From Massariosphaeria phaeospora (taxonomy: Eukaryota > Ascomycota > Dothideomycetes > Pleosporales), in the NCBI GenBank assembly GCA_011032825.1, contig JAADJZ010000001.1:1922001-1986000 (forward strand): DNA of 64,000 nucleotides. Reading direction: 5' to 3'. The notes under the pieces are model-generated. The model did not search any database and was not told where the DNA came from. It was given only the letters and a program-made list of their open reading frames with translations. Shown here piece by piece: positions 26,628 through 36,152 of this stretch (position 1 is the first letter of the stretch; every line of letters starts with the position of its first letter). The position numbers and the translations under genes are program-made.

Positions 26628-27773
26628 ATGAAAGCCTCCCAGTATGCAATAGCTGTCGCACTCGCATCGGTCATTGCTACGACATTAGCTTCGCCAACAG
26701 GATCAGTCGAAAAGTCCGACGGAAAGAAAGAGATTGGACTACGTCAAGAGCAGGAAAGTCCGAGGGAGGATAAAAAGAAAAACAAATATTTCAATGAGCC
26801 AGGGTAAGTACTTTTCTCGTCCATCGATATGCCACACTTTACGGCAAACTCGCGAGTCGCTCAACCAACTCCTGCCACAAGCTATGGCGGGACTTCAATG
26901 CATCGCTTACGGGACACTGACAATATTTCAGAACTACGCATCAATTGGGTCATTATGATGCGCGTTACTTCCACGGCGTTGTTTCCGATAAAGAACGTAC
27001 TGATACTCAACTACACATGATCCGGGCGTACCTCGATTTCTTTCGGAGCAAAAGACTAGACACTTGGTTAGCACATGGAACGCTGCTTGGCTGGTGGTGG
27101 AATGGAAGGGTAAGACTCGTCTCGCAAATGAATATTTGTGAAGAGAGGCTGATTCCATACATAGCGTCTACCATGGGACTGGGACATGGACACGCAGGTA
27201 TCGGAGGCTACGCTCCAGTATCTCGGCGAGAAGCATAACCATACCAAACACGAATATACATCCGACGATGGCAAGACGAAGCGGGAATACATTCTGGATA
27301 TCAACCCGTGGTTATGGGAGCGAGAAAGAGGAGACGGTATGAACATCATCGATGCGCGATGGGTAGACACCCGCAATGGATTGTTCATCGACATCACCGG
27401 ACTGAGTGAAATTCACCCCGATACGGCGCCGGGAGTTTGGAGATGCAAGAACAACCATAAATATGAAACACTGGAGCTATACCCTATGCGCGAGACCGTC
27501 TTTGAAGGTGTTGCAGCCAAGGTACCATACTCGTATGATAAGATTCTCATCGATGAGTACACAGAGAAGGCTCTAATTCTCACTAGGTGGGAAGGGTACG
27601 TATGAGATTAGTCCTGGTGCGTCGACTCTGACTGACGAATATTCAGCCATATATGGGATGCGGAAACAAAGGTGTGGATCAAGACTCAAGCGCAAATCGA
27701 GGCCGAGGCCGAAGAAGCGCGTATACGTGAGGAGATAAAGAAAGAAGAGCAGCGAAAGAAAGGGGGAAAGTGA
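26628..27773 (+). CDS. Secreted LicD-family protein
   Basis: Four exons: 26628-26803, 26932-27109, 27165-27595 and 27647-27773. They encode 303 residues. Residues 1-22 (MKASQYAIAVALASVIATTLAS) form a signal peptide, so the protein enters the secretory pathway. The LicD hallmark is clear once intron 2 is removed: WLAHGTLLGWWWNGR joins RLPWDWDMDTQV, whose DxD acids are the expected metal/nucleotide ligands. Further conserved-looking blocks are LDINPWLWER, DARWVDTRNGLFIDITGL and LELYPMRETVFEG. LicD-type proteins transfer phosphorylcholine or related phospho-groups to glycans. Fungal relatives (Mnn4-like) act in mannosylphosphorylation of Golgi or wall glycans. The C terminus is a charged helix (EIKKEEQRKKGGK). 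There is no membrane anchor apart from the signal. The exact donor and acceptor cannot be told from sequence. Confidence 0.85.
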
Positions 27774-28331
27774 AGTCACTGGGAGTCTTCGCTGGCGTTT
27801 GGTTTGCGCAAGCAGTATATGAGCGGTGTTGCATAGAGTTCGCTGTGTGCATATGAACCGGCGTTTGAATGTGTTTTGTAACGACTGAACGAAACTGTTA
27901 TCAGGCTGGGTCTCGTTCGACGGTTGGGTACGTTAAGACACTGTCACCCTCGATTTTCTATAGAGCGAAACGCCCGTCAGTATATGGCTCAGGCACTGTA
28001 GGTTGAATAGGTTTAGTGCAGGTGTATCGCACATTTCACACGTTGGATTCCATGTGGGAATAGCATCAGATGACTCTAAGTTGCCCTTTGTTTTATGTGT
28101 GACCTTGTGGTGGTGACTTACTAATCAGCGTGACTTTGCACTTGGCGCAGGCGCGTCGGGAAGATGACAAATGGTGATGGCGACGCTCATGGAAGCCTCA
28201 CGAACGCCACTGGGACTCACGTATAACGTAGCCATCTCCATACATTGACCAACCTACTAACCCTCATATCTACTTACTACCACATAGCAACAGGTTCCCA
28301 AGCTTGAGTGAGCAGAACTATTGATCTCGCC
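27774..28331. other. Intergenic
   Basis: The 3' flank of the LicD gene and promoter of the WLM gene, both on +. No supported gene. Confidence 0.6.
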
Positions 28332-29369
28332 ATGGCCTCGGATTCCAACCACGCGCTCGCATCCTCAACCGGCAGCCTCCACTTGACGCTCACACATCAT
28401 GGCAGACCCATCACGCTCGCCTTTTCGGACGATGCTACTCTCGCAGACCTCTCGGAGAAGGTCTCGACAGATCTCTCCGTCCCGCCGTCCAACCAGAAAT
28501 TCCTCATAACCCCCAAGCTCGGTCTCCAGAAACCGCCGTTCAAAGACCCTACAATACCGCTTGTCAACCTCGTCTCCAAGAAAGTAAACCTCATGGGCAG
28601 CACTACTGAGGAGGTCTCGTCGCTGAATGCGAGCATCTCGGCTGCTGCTGCTCCGCGAAGACAGGGTCCGATCAAAGCCGCAACGCCTGCCCGAACCCGA
28701 GACCATAGGCGGATACAAGAGGAAGCACAATACACCTTCCATACACTGAGACCTTTGCCGTATCTGCCCAATCCAGAGCGGTCGTTGCGCTTCCTAGAGC
28801 GGTTACGTGACGACGCGGGCATCAAGGCAGCAATGCGCACACACAAGTTCAGCGTGCCGTTGCTCACCGAGATGGATCCGGCCATGCACACTACGCAGGA
28901 GTCGCGCACACTGGGGCTAAACCGGAACCAGGGCGAAGTGATCGAGCTCAGACTCAGGACGGACGCATACGATGGATATCGTGACTATAAAACCATACGG
29001 AACACGCTGTGTCACGAGCTTGCACATAACGTATGGGGTCCACATGATCGGACCTTCTGGAATCTGTGCCACCAGATTGAGAAGGAGGTTGACAGAGATG
29101 ATTGGAGAGCTGGAGGGCGTAGTGTGGGAAATCAAGAGTACTATGAGCCTTCGGAAGAAGAAGTTTATGACCACGGTGGATGGACGGGAGGCGAGTTTGT
29201 ACTCGGTGGAGGCGGTGGAGGGGAGACAGTTGTAAGTAGTGCTGGCGGTTCGGTCTCTGCGGGCAGCCTCAGTAGAAGGGAAATACTTGCCAAAGCAGCA
29301 GAGGAGCGCATGAAGAGGACACGGCAAGCAGAAGGAGAGAGCAAAGACTCGGGAAGTGGACAGGCGTAA
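28332..29369 (+). CDS. Ubiquitin-like + WLM-domain metalloprotease
   Basis: A single exon of 345 residues. ATG 28332 has a good context (CGCCATGG), and upstream in-frame sequence contains no ATG. Residues ~15-90 form a ubiquitin-like fold (LHLTLTHHGRPITLAF...QKFLITPKLGLQ). A linker precedes the WLM domain (~130-260), which has the zinc motif HELAH at 228-232, extended as HELAHNVWGPHD, the Wss1-like signature. Wss1/SPRTN-type enzymes degrade DNA-protein crosslinks in the nucleus. The ubiquitin-like/WLM fusion is a known fungal arrangement and is thought to link the protease to Cdc48 or the proteasome. The C-terminal 80 residues are Gly/Ser-rich and end in a charged helix. All metal ligands are present, so activity is plausible. 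Confidence 0.9.
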   Translation: MASDSNHALASSTGSLHLTLTHHGRPITLAFSDDATLADLSEKVSTDLSVPPSNQKFLITPKLGLQKPPFKDPTIPLVNLVSKKVNLMGSTTEEVSSLNASISAAAAPRRQGPIKAATPARTRDHRRIQEEAQYTFHTLRPLPYLPNPERSLRFLERLRDDAGIKAAMRTHKFSVPLLTEMDPAMHTTQESRTLGLNRNQGEVIELRLRTDAYDGYRDYKTIRNTLCHELAHNVWGPHDRTFWNLCHQIEKEVDRDDWRAGGRSVGNQEYYEPSEEEVYDHGGWTGGEFVLGGGGGGETVVSSAGGSVSAGSLSRREILAKAAEERMKRTRQAEGESKDSGSGQA

Positions 29370-29769
29370 TGAGACGGTACAGTTAGTGCTCTCATCGTTA
29401 TTGTTTTCCTCTTCTGGACTTGTTCACTCTGTGCGCTCGGATGATACCTTCCACGTCAAGATATCCATTGCTTCACTGGTTACGTTCTTTCCATTCTCAA
29501 TGTGTCTTGTAAAGAGCATCAAACATTTCTTTCATATCACCGTATTTGCATAGGGGGTCTCGATGGACATTCTGGCGCTTACTCAAGAAGCCTGCCGATT
29601 TGCCTCTGCTACGACAGTGGCTTCAGTCAGACTTGACCGAGTTTCCGGAAGAGCACTCCATCTTTCCCACCCCCTTCGTGGCCCCAATGTACCGGCTATT
29701 GAACCGGATATGGATTAGTAGTCATTTCTTCATACCTCTTACCAAACGTTGGCCGTCTGCGTTCCAACG

Positions 29770-29820
29770 GGTTGAGTGAAAGGCTCCTTCGCGGAGTCAC
29801 ACCGCACCTTTCACTCAACC
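29770..29820. repeat. Perfect inverted repeat with nested hairpin
   Basis: Arms GGTTGAGTGAAAGG (29770-29783) and CCTTTCACTCAACC (29807-29820) are perfectly complementary over 14 bp. Inside the 23-nt loop a second stem, CTCC/GGAG, closes on TTCGC (29784-29796). Immediately downstream the decamer TCACACCGCA (29797) recurs near 29844. It could fold as RNA or extrude as a cruciform. Confidence 0.85.
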
Positions 29821-29949
29821 ACCGCAGCACCCCATTGCGGCATCACACCGCACGGAACAAACTCGGTCCGCACCGTGGCAACCGGTGACGAACGCCCACC
29901 GTCCCAAGACTTTTTCCAAAATTCCTTCCTGCCTTTGTCCATCCAGCTT

Positions 29950-30370
29950 TGTTTACCCGCATCACCACTCACACCCATTTTCGGCGATCCCGAACAAAGA
30001 CACCACAAACCTTTCTCGACTACCTAAGCCATCAGCAAGGAACCTCGAATTTCAGCAGAGCGCGCCTTTCTAGGACGATTGTCTGACCTGCATCCTCCAT
30101 CCACCTGCGACTCAAGGCCCGATTCCTTCGCTGTTGTTTACCGACATCAGCGTCTCACCCACTTTTAGCGGATCTGAACAGAGACGTACACATACAATTT
30201 CGACTCTCGAACCGGTCAGCAGAAGAACCCCACTGCTGCACATCGCGCTCCACAGCTTGCGATCTGCCATCCACATACCCGACTCACGGCCCGATTTCTT
30301 CACGTGCCGACACCAGCATTCACACCCGCTTCCGGCAGTTCTAAAAAGAGACCTACCCACACATACCAAG
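29950..30370 (+). repeat. Three degenerate tandem units, ~170-180 nt period
   Basis: Comparable blocks start near 29958, 30139 and 30308. Each runs CATCACC/CATCAGC/CACCAGC, then CACCC, a TTCGGCGAT/TTAGCGGAT/TTCCGGCAG segment, and an AAAGACACCACA/CAGAGACGTACA/AAGAGACCTACC segment. A second shared block (CATCC, then GACTC, then GGCCCGATT) occurs at about 30099-30130 and 30271-30296. The copies are diverged, so the duplications are old or fast-evolving. Confidence 0.65.
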
Positions 30371-30386
30371 GTCCAGTCCTGCCATC

Positions 30387-31724
30387 ATGAGTTCCACGAC
30401 CAATGCGATGTCCGCCGTCGTTCCACAAGGCCAGCCAACACCGATCCCCAAGTTATCTCTCTCCGCCAAAGCAAAAGCTCTCACAAGATCTCTGCTGGGC
30501 GAACGCCAGCTTCCTCAGATCCTCCATCAATATGCTCCGCTCCTCAAACACCTCTTCCTTGGAATCGGATGTGCCGCAGAAGTCTACGGTATCTACCAGC
30601 TTATCCACCGTCACCGCGAGGACCGCGCGAAGATACAGCTCGCTATCTTCCATGTCGTCCGCATGATCGAAAACCGGCCCGATCTCCAACAACTACTATA
30701 CACACCGCACGTCTTAATCAAGCGCATGGGAGAAGAAGTCACCGAGTTGGTCAATCGTACGCAATTACTCACCGAAGCTGATAAGGCCACCGTAATGACG
30801 GCGCTCAAGAGGAAAGTGTGGTGCCATGAATTTGGCCATCCCCTTCTTGAGAAGGCCCAGCAAAAGCGACAGAGGAGTGACAACGGCAGCAGCAGCAGCA
30901 GTAGCAGTAGCTCTGGGAGCGAGAGGCGGGTCGCGCCTATCCATCGAGAGCCCAGCTTTGACGACGTCGGCCCTGGCGGCGTCTTGCCGTCAGTTGAGGA
31001 CCAGCAGGAGGAGGAAGAGGAGGAAGAGACGGAACACGTCTCGTGTATGGATCTCGACCACGATCTGACGCCGAGCCCTCTCCCGATCTCAGCTGCTGTT
31101 CAGGAGACGCCGGTACCATCTAGTCCCGGTTATGGCTACAACTACGAAGACTTCTCCTCATCGCCTGAGTCTCCTGAGCAGCAGCTGAGCATCATCGACA
31201 GGGGCATCGCCGCCGCCTTCGATCCCAATTCGCCTGGAAATAGGCATGTCCCGCTCTCGGCCCTTGCGGGGTACACGGGGCTTATGTCCCCCCGACGGCC
31301 ACGCCCCGCCCTGTCGCCCGTGAGTGAGGGCGATTCGTATGAGTTCATCCCTCGGGCTAGCGGTTGGCCGGTCCATGGTCGGTCGAGGGGTTTCGTTAAC
31401 CGCCCGATGGTGGAGCTGAGACAGGACAGTCCGGAGCAGCCGGTTGAGTCAACGCAACAGGTGGATAACGAGCTCTCTGCTGAGGGTTCTGACTCCCCTG
31501 TTGTTGCCGACTCGCCGGTTGTCGCCCGGACGCCTGTAGTTGAGGTCCGCTCGTCGTCGCCTGTGCCTGCGCCTGTGACGCCAAAGCCGCGTGGTCGGGG
31601 TCGTGGCCGACCACGCAAGGGTTCTCCAAAGACACCGGCGGTTGGGCGTGCAGAGCGTGCAGTGAGCGAGACTCCTCGGAGGAGTGAAAGGCGTAGTGCC
31701 TATCATGGCAGGTTCGGGAAGTGA
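30387..31724 (+). CDS. Orphan AT-hook protein with structured N-terminal domain
   Basis: A single exon of 445 residues. Residues 20-165 are dense in hydrophobic and basic residues and look folded (LPQILHQYAPLLKHLFLGIG, then HREDRAKIQLAIFHVVRMIE and ATVMTALKRKVWCHEFGHPL). The segment HLFLGIGCAAEVYGIYQLI could be a short membrane or buried helix. The rest is disordered: a serine run encoded by AGC/AGT repeats (30888-30912), an acidic stretch (EEEEEEE), Ser-Pro sites, PVVA/PVVE repeats and an AT-hook-like end (RGRGRGRPRKG) with RRSERRS. The C terminus suggests DNA binding in the nucleus. CHEFGH resembles an HExxH zinc site but lacks the second histidine at the right spacing (HEFGH has it only if read as H-E-F-G-H), so protease function is not claimed. 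No family recognised. Confidence 0.75.
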   Translation: MSSTTNAMSAVVPQGQPTPIPKLSLSAKAKALTRSLLGERQLPQILHQYAPLLKHLFLGIGCAAEVYGIYQLIHRHREDRAKIQLAIFHVVRMIENRPDLQQLLYTPHVLIKRMGEEVTELVNRTQLLTEADKATVMTALKRKVWCHEFGHPLLEKAQQKRQRSDNGSSSSSSSSSGSERRVAPIHREPSFDDVGPGGVLPSVEDQQEEEEEEETEHVSCMDLDHDLTPSPLPISAAVQETPVPSSPGYGYNYEDFSSSPESPEQQLSIIDRGIAAAFDPNSPGNRHVPLSALAGYTGLMSPRRPRPALSPVSEGDSYEFIPRASGWPVHGRSRGFVNRPMVELRQDSPEQPVESTQQVDNELSAEGSDSPVVADSPVVARTPVVEVRSSSPVPAPVTPKPRGRGRGRPRKGSPKTPAVGRAERAVSETPRRSERRSAYHGRFGK

Positions 31725-32365
31725 GATTGGGGGTGGGGGGAGAGGAGGAAGGTTGGAAGTGTTTTGGTATATTAATTTTGTATAACTAACTATAGAGACT
31801 TGGGCTTTCGATGATAAGAGAATAGCCACTTGCTGTGCGTACAACTGATTTGTACGATGATGGTCTCGGAGAAGATAATTTGAGTCAGATGAAGCATTTC
31901 ACTTTGACAATGGCTCTATGAGGTCATACGAGATAGCCTTCTGTGAGTCATCCAACAGCAATAATTGAGCGTTTGCTACTGCTAAGACCATTTCCAGCAT
32001 TGTGGCGTACAAGGACATGCACGTTCCCGAAAAACTGGGGCACATGAGACCATTCACTCCAACGCTCCTGCCTCCCCCCAAGAGATAGCCGTGAAAGGCG
32101 TCCCCGCGCCTATTAAAACGACATTCATAGACGCGATCAGGCGCCCTTTCCACCCTGGCAACGTGCCGAAGTCCCAGGCAACGCGCCGAAGTATATTCCG
32201 CACCCCGCTCCTTCTTCGCTCAACCCAGCTTTCTTGTCCGTCCACCACTGTATGCAACTATCTGCATCTACCCGTGATCCCACAAATCCAAGCCGGTCAA
32301 AGCGACAGCACTCCAGAAGCTCTCTGACATACTGCGTCTTCTGTTCACCCAGTACCTCAGCGAAA
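31725..32365. other. Intergenic
   Basis: No supported gene. The leader of the next gene contains two copies of a CAACG(T/C)GCCGAAGT 14-mer, starting near 32159 and 32179. Confidence 0.6.
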
Positions 32366-34052
32366 ATGCGTACCACCGGTATAATCCCCGCCATGCCCAA
32401 CACGCTCCTCGCCTCCACCTCGACCATCACGCAGATCACAGTCACGAAGACTGTTTTCGCAGGCGCCTCAGCAGCTGCCGATGCTGTCATGGCCGACGCG
32501 CTCGAAGCCGTCGCAAAACAAACGAACAGCACCTCCCCAATTTTCTTTACAGAGCTTGCTGGCCACATCACACACATCACATCAAAAGCTTTCGATCCCT
32601 CCTGGCTTGGTACCCTTCCAAAGTCCATGGAGCCTCACATCTCGACTATCCAGTGGGTTTCCGCCGCCCTTGCCTTCGGCGCAGGTACAGGGGCGCTAGG
32701 ATATTTCCTGGGACGTCGTCACAAAGACGAGTCACTTGCCCCGCCTATACCGATCCCTCCAGATGAGGATGCCGCATCCTGGAGGAACAAGACGAGGTTG
32801 TTTGGCTTCCTGTGCTTGAAGGCGGCGAAAAAGATCCGGCAACTGAAGGAGATGGTGGATGAACTGCGCCATCATGCGGATTTGCTTCAAACGGCGGTGA
32901 ATTCCGAAACAATGCGACGAGAAAAGTCGGAGATCAACTTGAAGAGGTTGAGAGATACGCCTTCGAGGGCTTCCGGTACTTACACGTTACTTTGCTCGCA
33001 TGGCGTCACTAACCATTGTCATAGAACAGGATGACACTCTCCAAGACAGTCGCCCTTCAAAGCTGAGGAGCAGCCCCACCCACTTCGCGGGCAGTTCCAG
33101 GCCAGTTGGAACGTCTACCCCTCCTGGCCGCTCATCGGAGCCCCGTCGTCGGCCAAAGAAGCGCGTCAGCTTCCCAGAAGCCAACGCTGCCAGCAGCCCC
33201 ACCCTGCTGTCGAGAAAGTCCAGCTCTGATGTAGCTTCCAGCTCCCCGTCCCCCGAATCGGGTACTCCCCGATCGCCAACCTCTGGGCAGCGACGCGCCG
33301 CCCGGCTGCTTTCGTACCCACGCACGCCTGGCCGCAAGGCTTATACCGAGATCTATGGGAGACTGGTGGAAAGCGGCGTAGAAGAGGTTGCTAAAGGCAC
33401 CATGACGCGCCCCGAACTCGTGGAAAGCATCGACCGCCAGGTGCGCGATTACAAGCGGGGAGAGAACGGTACTCCCACATCGGCGAAGGCTTTTGGTAAG
33501 CGAAAGGCTGTAGAAGAAGCTAGCGATGGTGCGGGGGGTCCATCAGCGAAGGCTCTCGGTAAACGGAAGGCTGTAGAAGAGGACGCTATTGAGGAGCACG
33601 TTGAAAGCGAGGAGGAACTCACCACTCCCGAGGCCAACAGGATGGACCTCGAATGGCGCAAGAAACACACTACCACCAATTCCCACACCATGAAGAAATT
33701 CGACTTGGCTAGTATCCCAAAGCTAGTCCACAACCCTAAGCGCCCAACTAAGCGCGCCCGCCAGAACGACGACCCAGACACCGCCACTAGTATGGGCCCT
33801 GTTGTTCCTCCTAATAGTCTCCGGAAGCTCCTCAACACGAGAGGCAGCAGTGTTGGTACTACTCCCACCGCTCCCCGTACCCGCCGCAACACAAGGAGTG
33901 GCAGTGTTTCATCGACAATTGAATCGGCAATTGCACCTGAGCCGCGTCGTAGCCCGAGGAAGCTCCAACAGCGAAATCTGAATATAAAGCAGATGAGTAA
34001 GAAGTCCGCGGAGAGGTCGGCGACACCTATCGATGAAGAGGATGAGACATGA
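32366..34052 (+). CDS. Orphan protein: single membrane segment plus long basic disordered tail
   Basis: Exons 32366-32975 and 33025-34052 encode 545 residues. The 49-nt intron has a GTACTT donor, CTAACC branch and CATAG acceptor. Without it each half ends or starts abruptly. The N-terminal part has one probable transmembrane helix (WVSAALAFGAGTGALGYFLG, ~residues 92-111), then RRH and a cytosolic or matrix coiled segment (KKIRQLKEMVDELRHH). Exon 2 encodes a Ser/Pro/Arg-rich tail with repeated nuclear-signal-like clusters (RRRPKKRVSFPE; the pair FGKRKAVEE and LGKRKAVEE; RPTKRARQ; RRSPRKL). RVSF fits the PP1-binding RVxF pattern. An anchor combined with DNA-like basic clusters recalls inner nuclear membrane proteins, but that is inference. 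No family recognised. An upstream in-frame ATG exists at 32252. Confidence 0.72.
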
Positions 34053-34614
34053 AGACGAGATTAGAGAAGGTCTGCAGGTTACAATCGGGGTTTACAAAGA
34101 CGATGTCTTGAACTATGGAATGGCGATCCGTCCTTATAAAAGGCTTCACGACGAGACAGAGGGCTCAAGAAGGATTTCCACAGGCCTACATGCTGCATAT
34201 ACAGCTCGCAAACGACATGGTTTGGTGGTAATTTCCTGACGTGATCAGCCAAGTTGCAGGGTTGTGAACGAGGGCCTTGTCTTCTCGTAAGTTGGAGAGA
34301 TATAGATGGATACATATAGTGTTCAACCGTGTTTTCGAAGGCATACATCACAAACTTCCAAAGATGTATTTGTTTCCTCAGAAACATCTGGTGACACGTC
34401 GTCGTGACGATCCAGAACAATAAGTCGACTTTCTTTGACATATGACACCTTGTGGAACGCATTAACAAGGTGTAGAACCTTCAGAGGCAGAGCAAACCAG
34501 TTAAGTCACATGTGTGAATTCATGGACGCGTCTACACCTCGTGTTCATTGTCATGAGCAAGCATATAATACAGTCCCTGACCCACTTCGCAAAAAGCACC
34601 GACCGCTAAGCACC
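34053..34614. other. Intergenic
   Basis: No supported gene. TATA-like sequences occur at about 34134-34141 (TTATAAAA) and 34563-34570 (ATATAATA), upstream of the RING gene. Confidence 0.55.
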
Positions 34615-35310
34615 ATGCCACAAGATAGATCGACCTTGCCTCAAATGGCGCTGTACATTGAAAACTGCCTCATTCCTGATCCCATCTCTTCAGCGCCCGA
34701 TCTGTGCAGTATATGCTACGAGAAGTTCGACCAAGACCACGGGCCAGTGCGATTGCAGGGCTGCGGGCACATCTTCGGTCGAAAATGCATCCTCGATTGG
34801 TTCAACGCGAACAGGAGTAATTCGAATACCTGTCCTCTGGACAGGACGGTTCTCTTTACAAGCCTATCACAACAGCCACGGCCAGATAACACCACCGAAC
34901 CGCAGTTACAGCGCCGGCGCAGAGGAGCTCAGAGTTATACAACCTTGATCCAAGGCGGCGAGATTATCGGCATAGGCGGGGCGCTCACTCGAGAAGGGTG
35001 TCGGCGCTGCATAATCGATCTCTGGTTCCATAGCCTAGACCTCTCTCGCCAGATACAGCAGGAAGAATTAGACAGCTTGTCGGTAGATCTGGTGCGCCTT
35101 AGGCGGACTATTCAAGATGCTATTCCTAGGGGAATTGAGGTTCCGGAGAGGGCATGGACGAGCTTGATCTCCATAGCCCGGTCGATGATGGTGCTGCATC
35201 GTGACAACAGTCCAGGCGTGGGGCCACTGTTAACCGCGTCGTACACGAATGAGTTGGAGCTCGCGTGCAATGAGACGACTGCATTTTTGTCGGGCAGTGA
35301 AGAAGGATAG
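34615..35310 (+). CDS. RING-finger protein, paralogue A of a local family
   Basis: A single exon of 231 residues from ATG 34615 (context CACCATGC). The frame is open further upstream to 34435, but those residues look like leader sequence. RING at 31-76: C31-x2-C34, C50-x-H52, C58 and C73, in the fungal form CGHIFGRKC. The last position of the CPxC pair is Asp (CPLD), so the final zinc ligand is non-canonical. Residues ~130-215 form a second domain (CIIDLWFHSLDLSRQ...VDLVRLRRTIQ...ARSMMVLHRD) that recurs in the genes at 36153 and 37360. A ubiquitin-ligase role is plausible from the RING alone. The substituted ligand weakens that, and substrates are unknown. Confidence 0.8.
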   Translation: MPQDRSTLPQMALYIENCLIPDPISSAPDLCSICYEKFDQDHGPVRLQGCGHIFGRKCILDWFNANRSNSNTCPLDRTVLFTSLSQQPRPDNTTEPQLQRRRRGAQSYTTLIQGGEIIGIGGALTREGCRRCIIDLWFHSLDLSRQIQQEELDSLSVDLVRLRRTIQDAIPRGIEVPERAWTSLISIARSMMVLHRDNSPGVGPLLTASYTNELELACNETTAFLSGSEEG

Positions 35311-36152
35311 GGAAGCTTGGAGCTTGAAATGTGAGCGCTATCACGGTGGATATCGAGAGGGGTTAAGGGGGCATGAAAATGTGCATTACAGTTTTCAGGA
35401 GTAATGAAGACAGTGACGTTATGATGAACCATGGTCACCCTAGGCTTTGGTGGGGATAGCCTGCGCACTAAATAATGTCAACTTCCGACCTCCAACATTG
35501 AAAACCTATCTACACTGCATCCACCATCTCCGAGCAACCAGCATAGTAGCTACGAATTGACCACATAGAAATCGGTTTCGATCTCTCGATTGAGACAATC
35601 AGTCCCTAAGTCTTCCCAGATCGGGCGCCGCACCATAACCCTCCCAGAAAGCCGCATCTTCTGTACCCCAGTGGCGCAAAGCATCAAGCCGTTTCAAATC
35701 TATCGAATCTCTACTAGAGAACCGGTAAATCTAAGCTCTCGGCTAGGCAACAGTGATTTTCGAGCAGCTAACCGTCTGGGCAGTAATCGGACCAATCAGC
35801 GTGTCTGCCTCTTTACTCTTTCAAAAGCGCATGTCATGTTCTCTCTGCAGGAGCAAGCGAGACAGTTTAGTGTCTAGGGCTCGTACAGAACCGAGCAATA
35901 TCTATCCGCAATCTACCTATGACAGGCTTCGTACTGCGGCTAGCCAAAAGCCAAAACATGTCTTAACAGTGGGGACATGGAGCCATCACATTGAGATTAG
36001 TGGGAATTCGATGCAGCCACTCCAACTGTCTATAGTGATGTCTCAGAAGATGGCGGATGAGCTGTTTAAGGTATTTAAGAGAGATCCTTCTAGTCCAGTT
36101 GCTCGTCATTTCCCCGCATCCTTCCCATTTCAAATTTCACAAATTTCACGCT
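35311..36152. other. Intergenic with duplicated segments
   Basis: No supported gene. A 19-nt segment at 35642-35660 is identical to 39257-39275, and TGCCTCTTTACTCTTTCA (35806-35823) matches 39303-39320 at 17 of 18 positions. This indicates a shared, rearranged repeat. Confidence 0.5.

Larger units (their letters stand above)
29370..30386. other. Repeat-rich leader region upstream of orphan AT-hook gene
   Basis: About 1 kb with no supported protein gene. It contains a long perfect inverted repeat (29770-29820) and three degenerate copies of a ~170-nt leader-like unit (about 29950-30370). The last copy ends just before the next start codon. Confidence 0.6.

Noticed and set aside
30822..30842. 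CHEFGH in the orphan AT-hook protein as a zinc-protease site
   Set aside because: The surrounding sequence lacks the third ligand and helix pattern of known HExxH proteases; probably coincidence.
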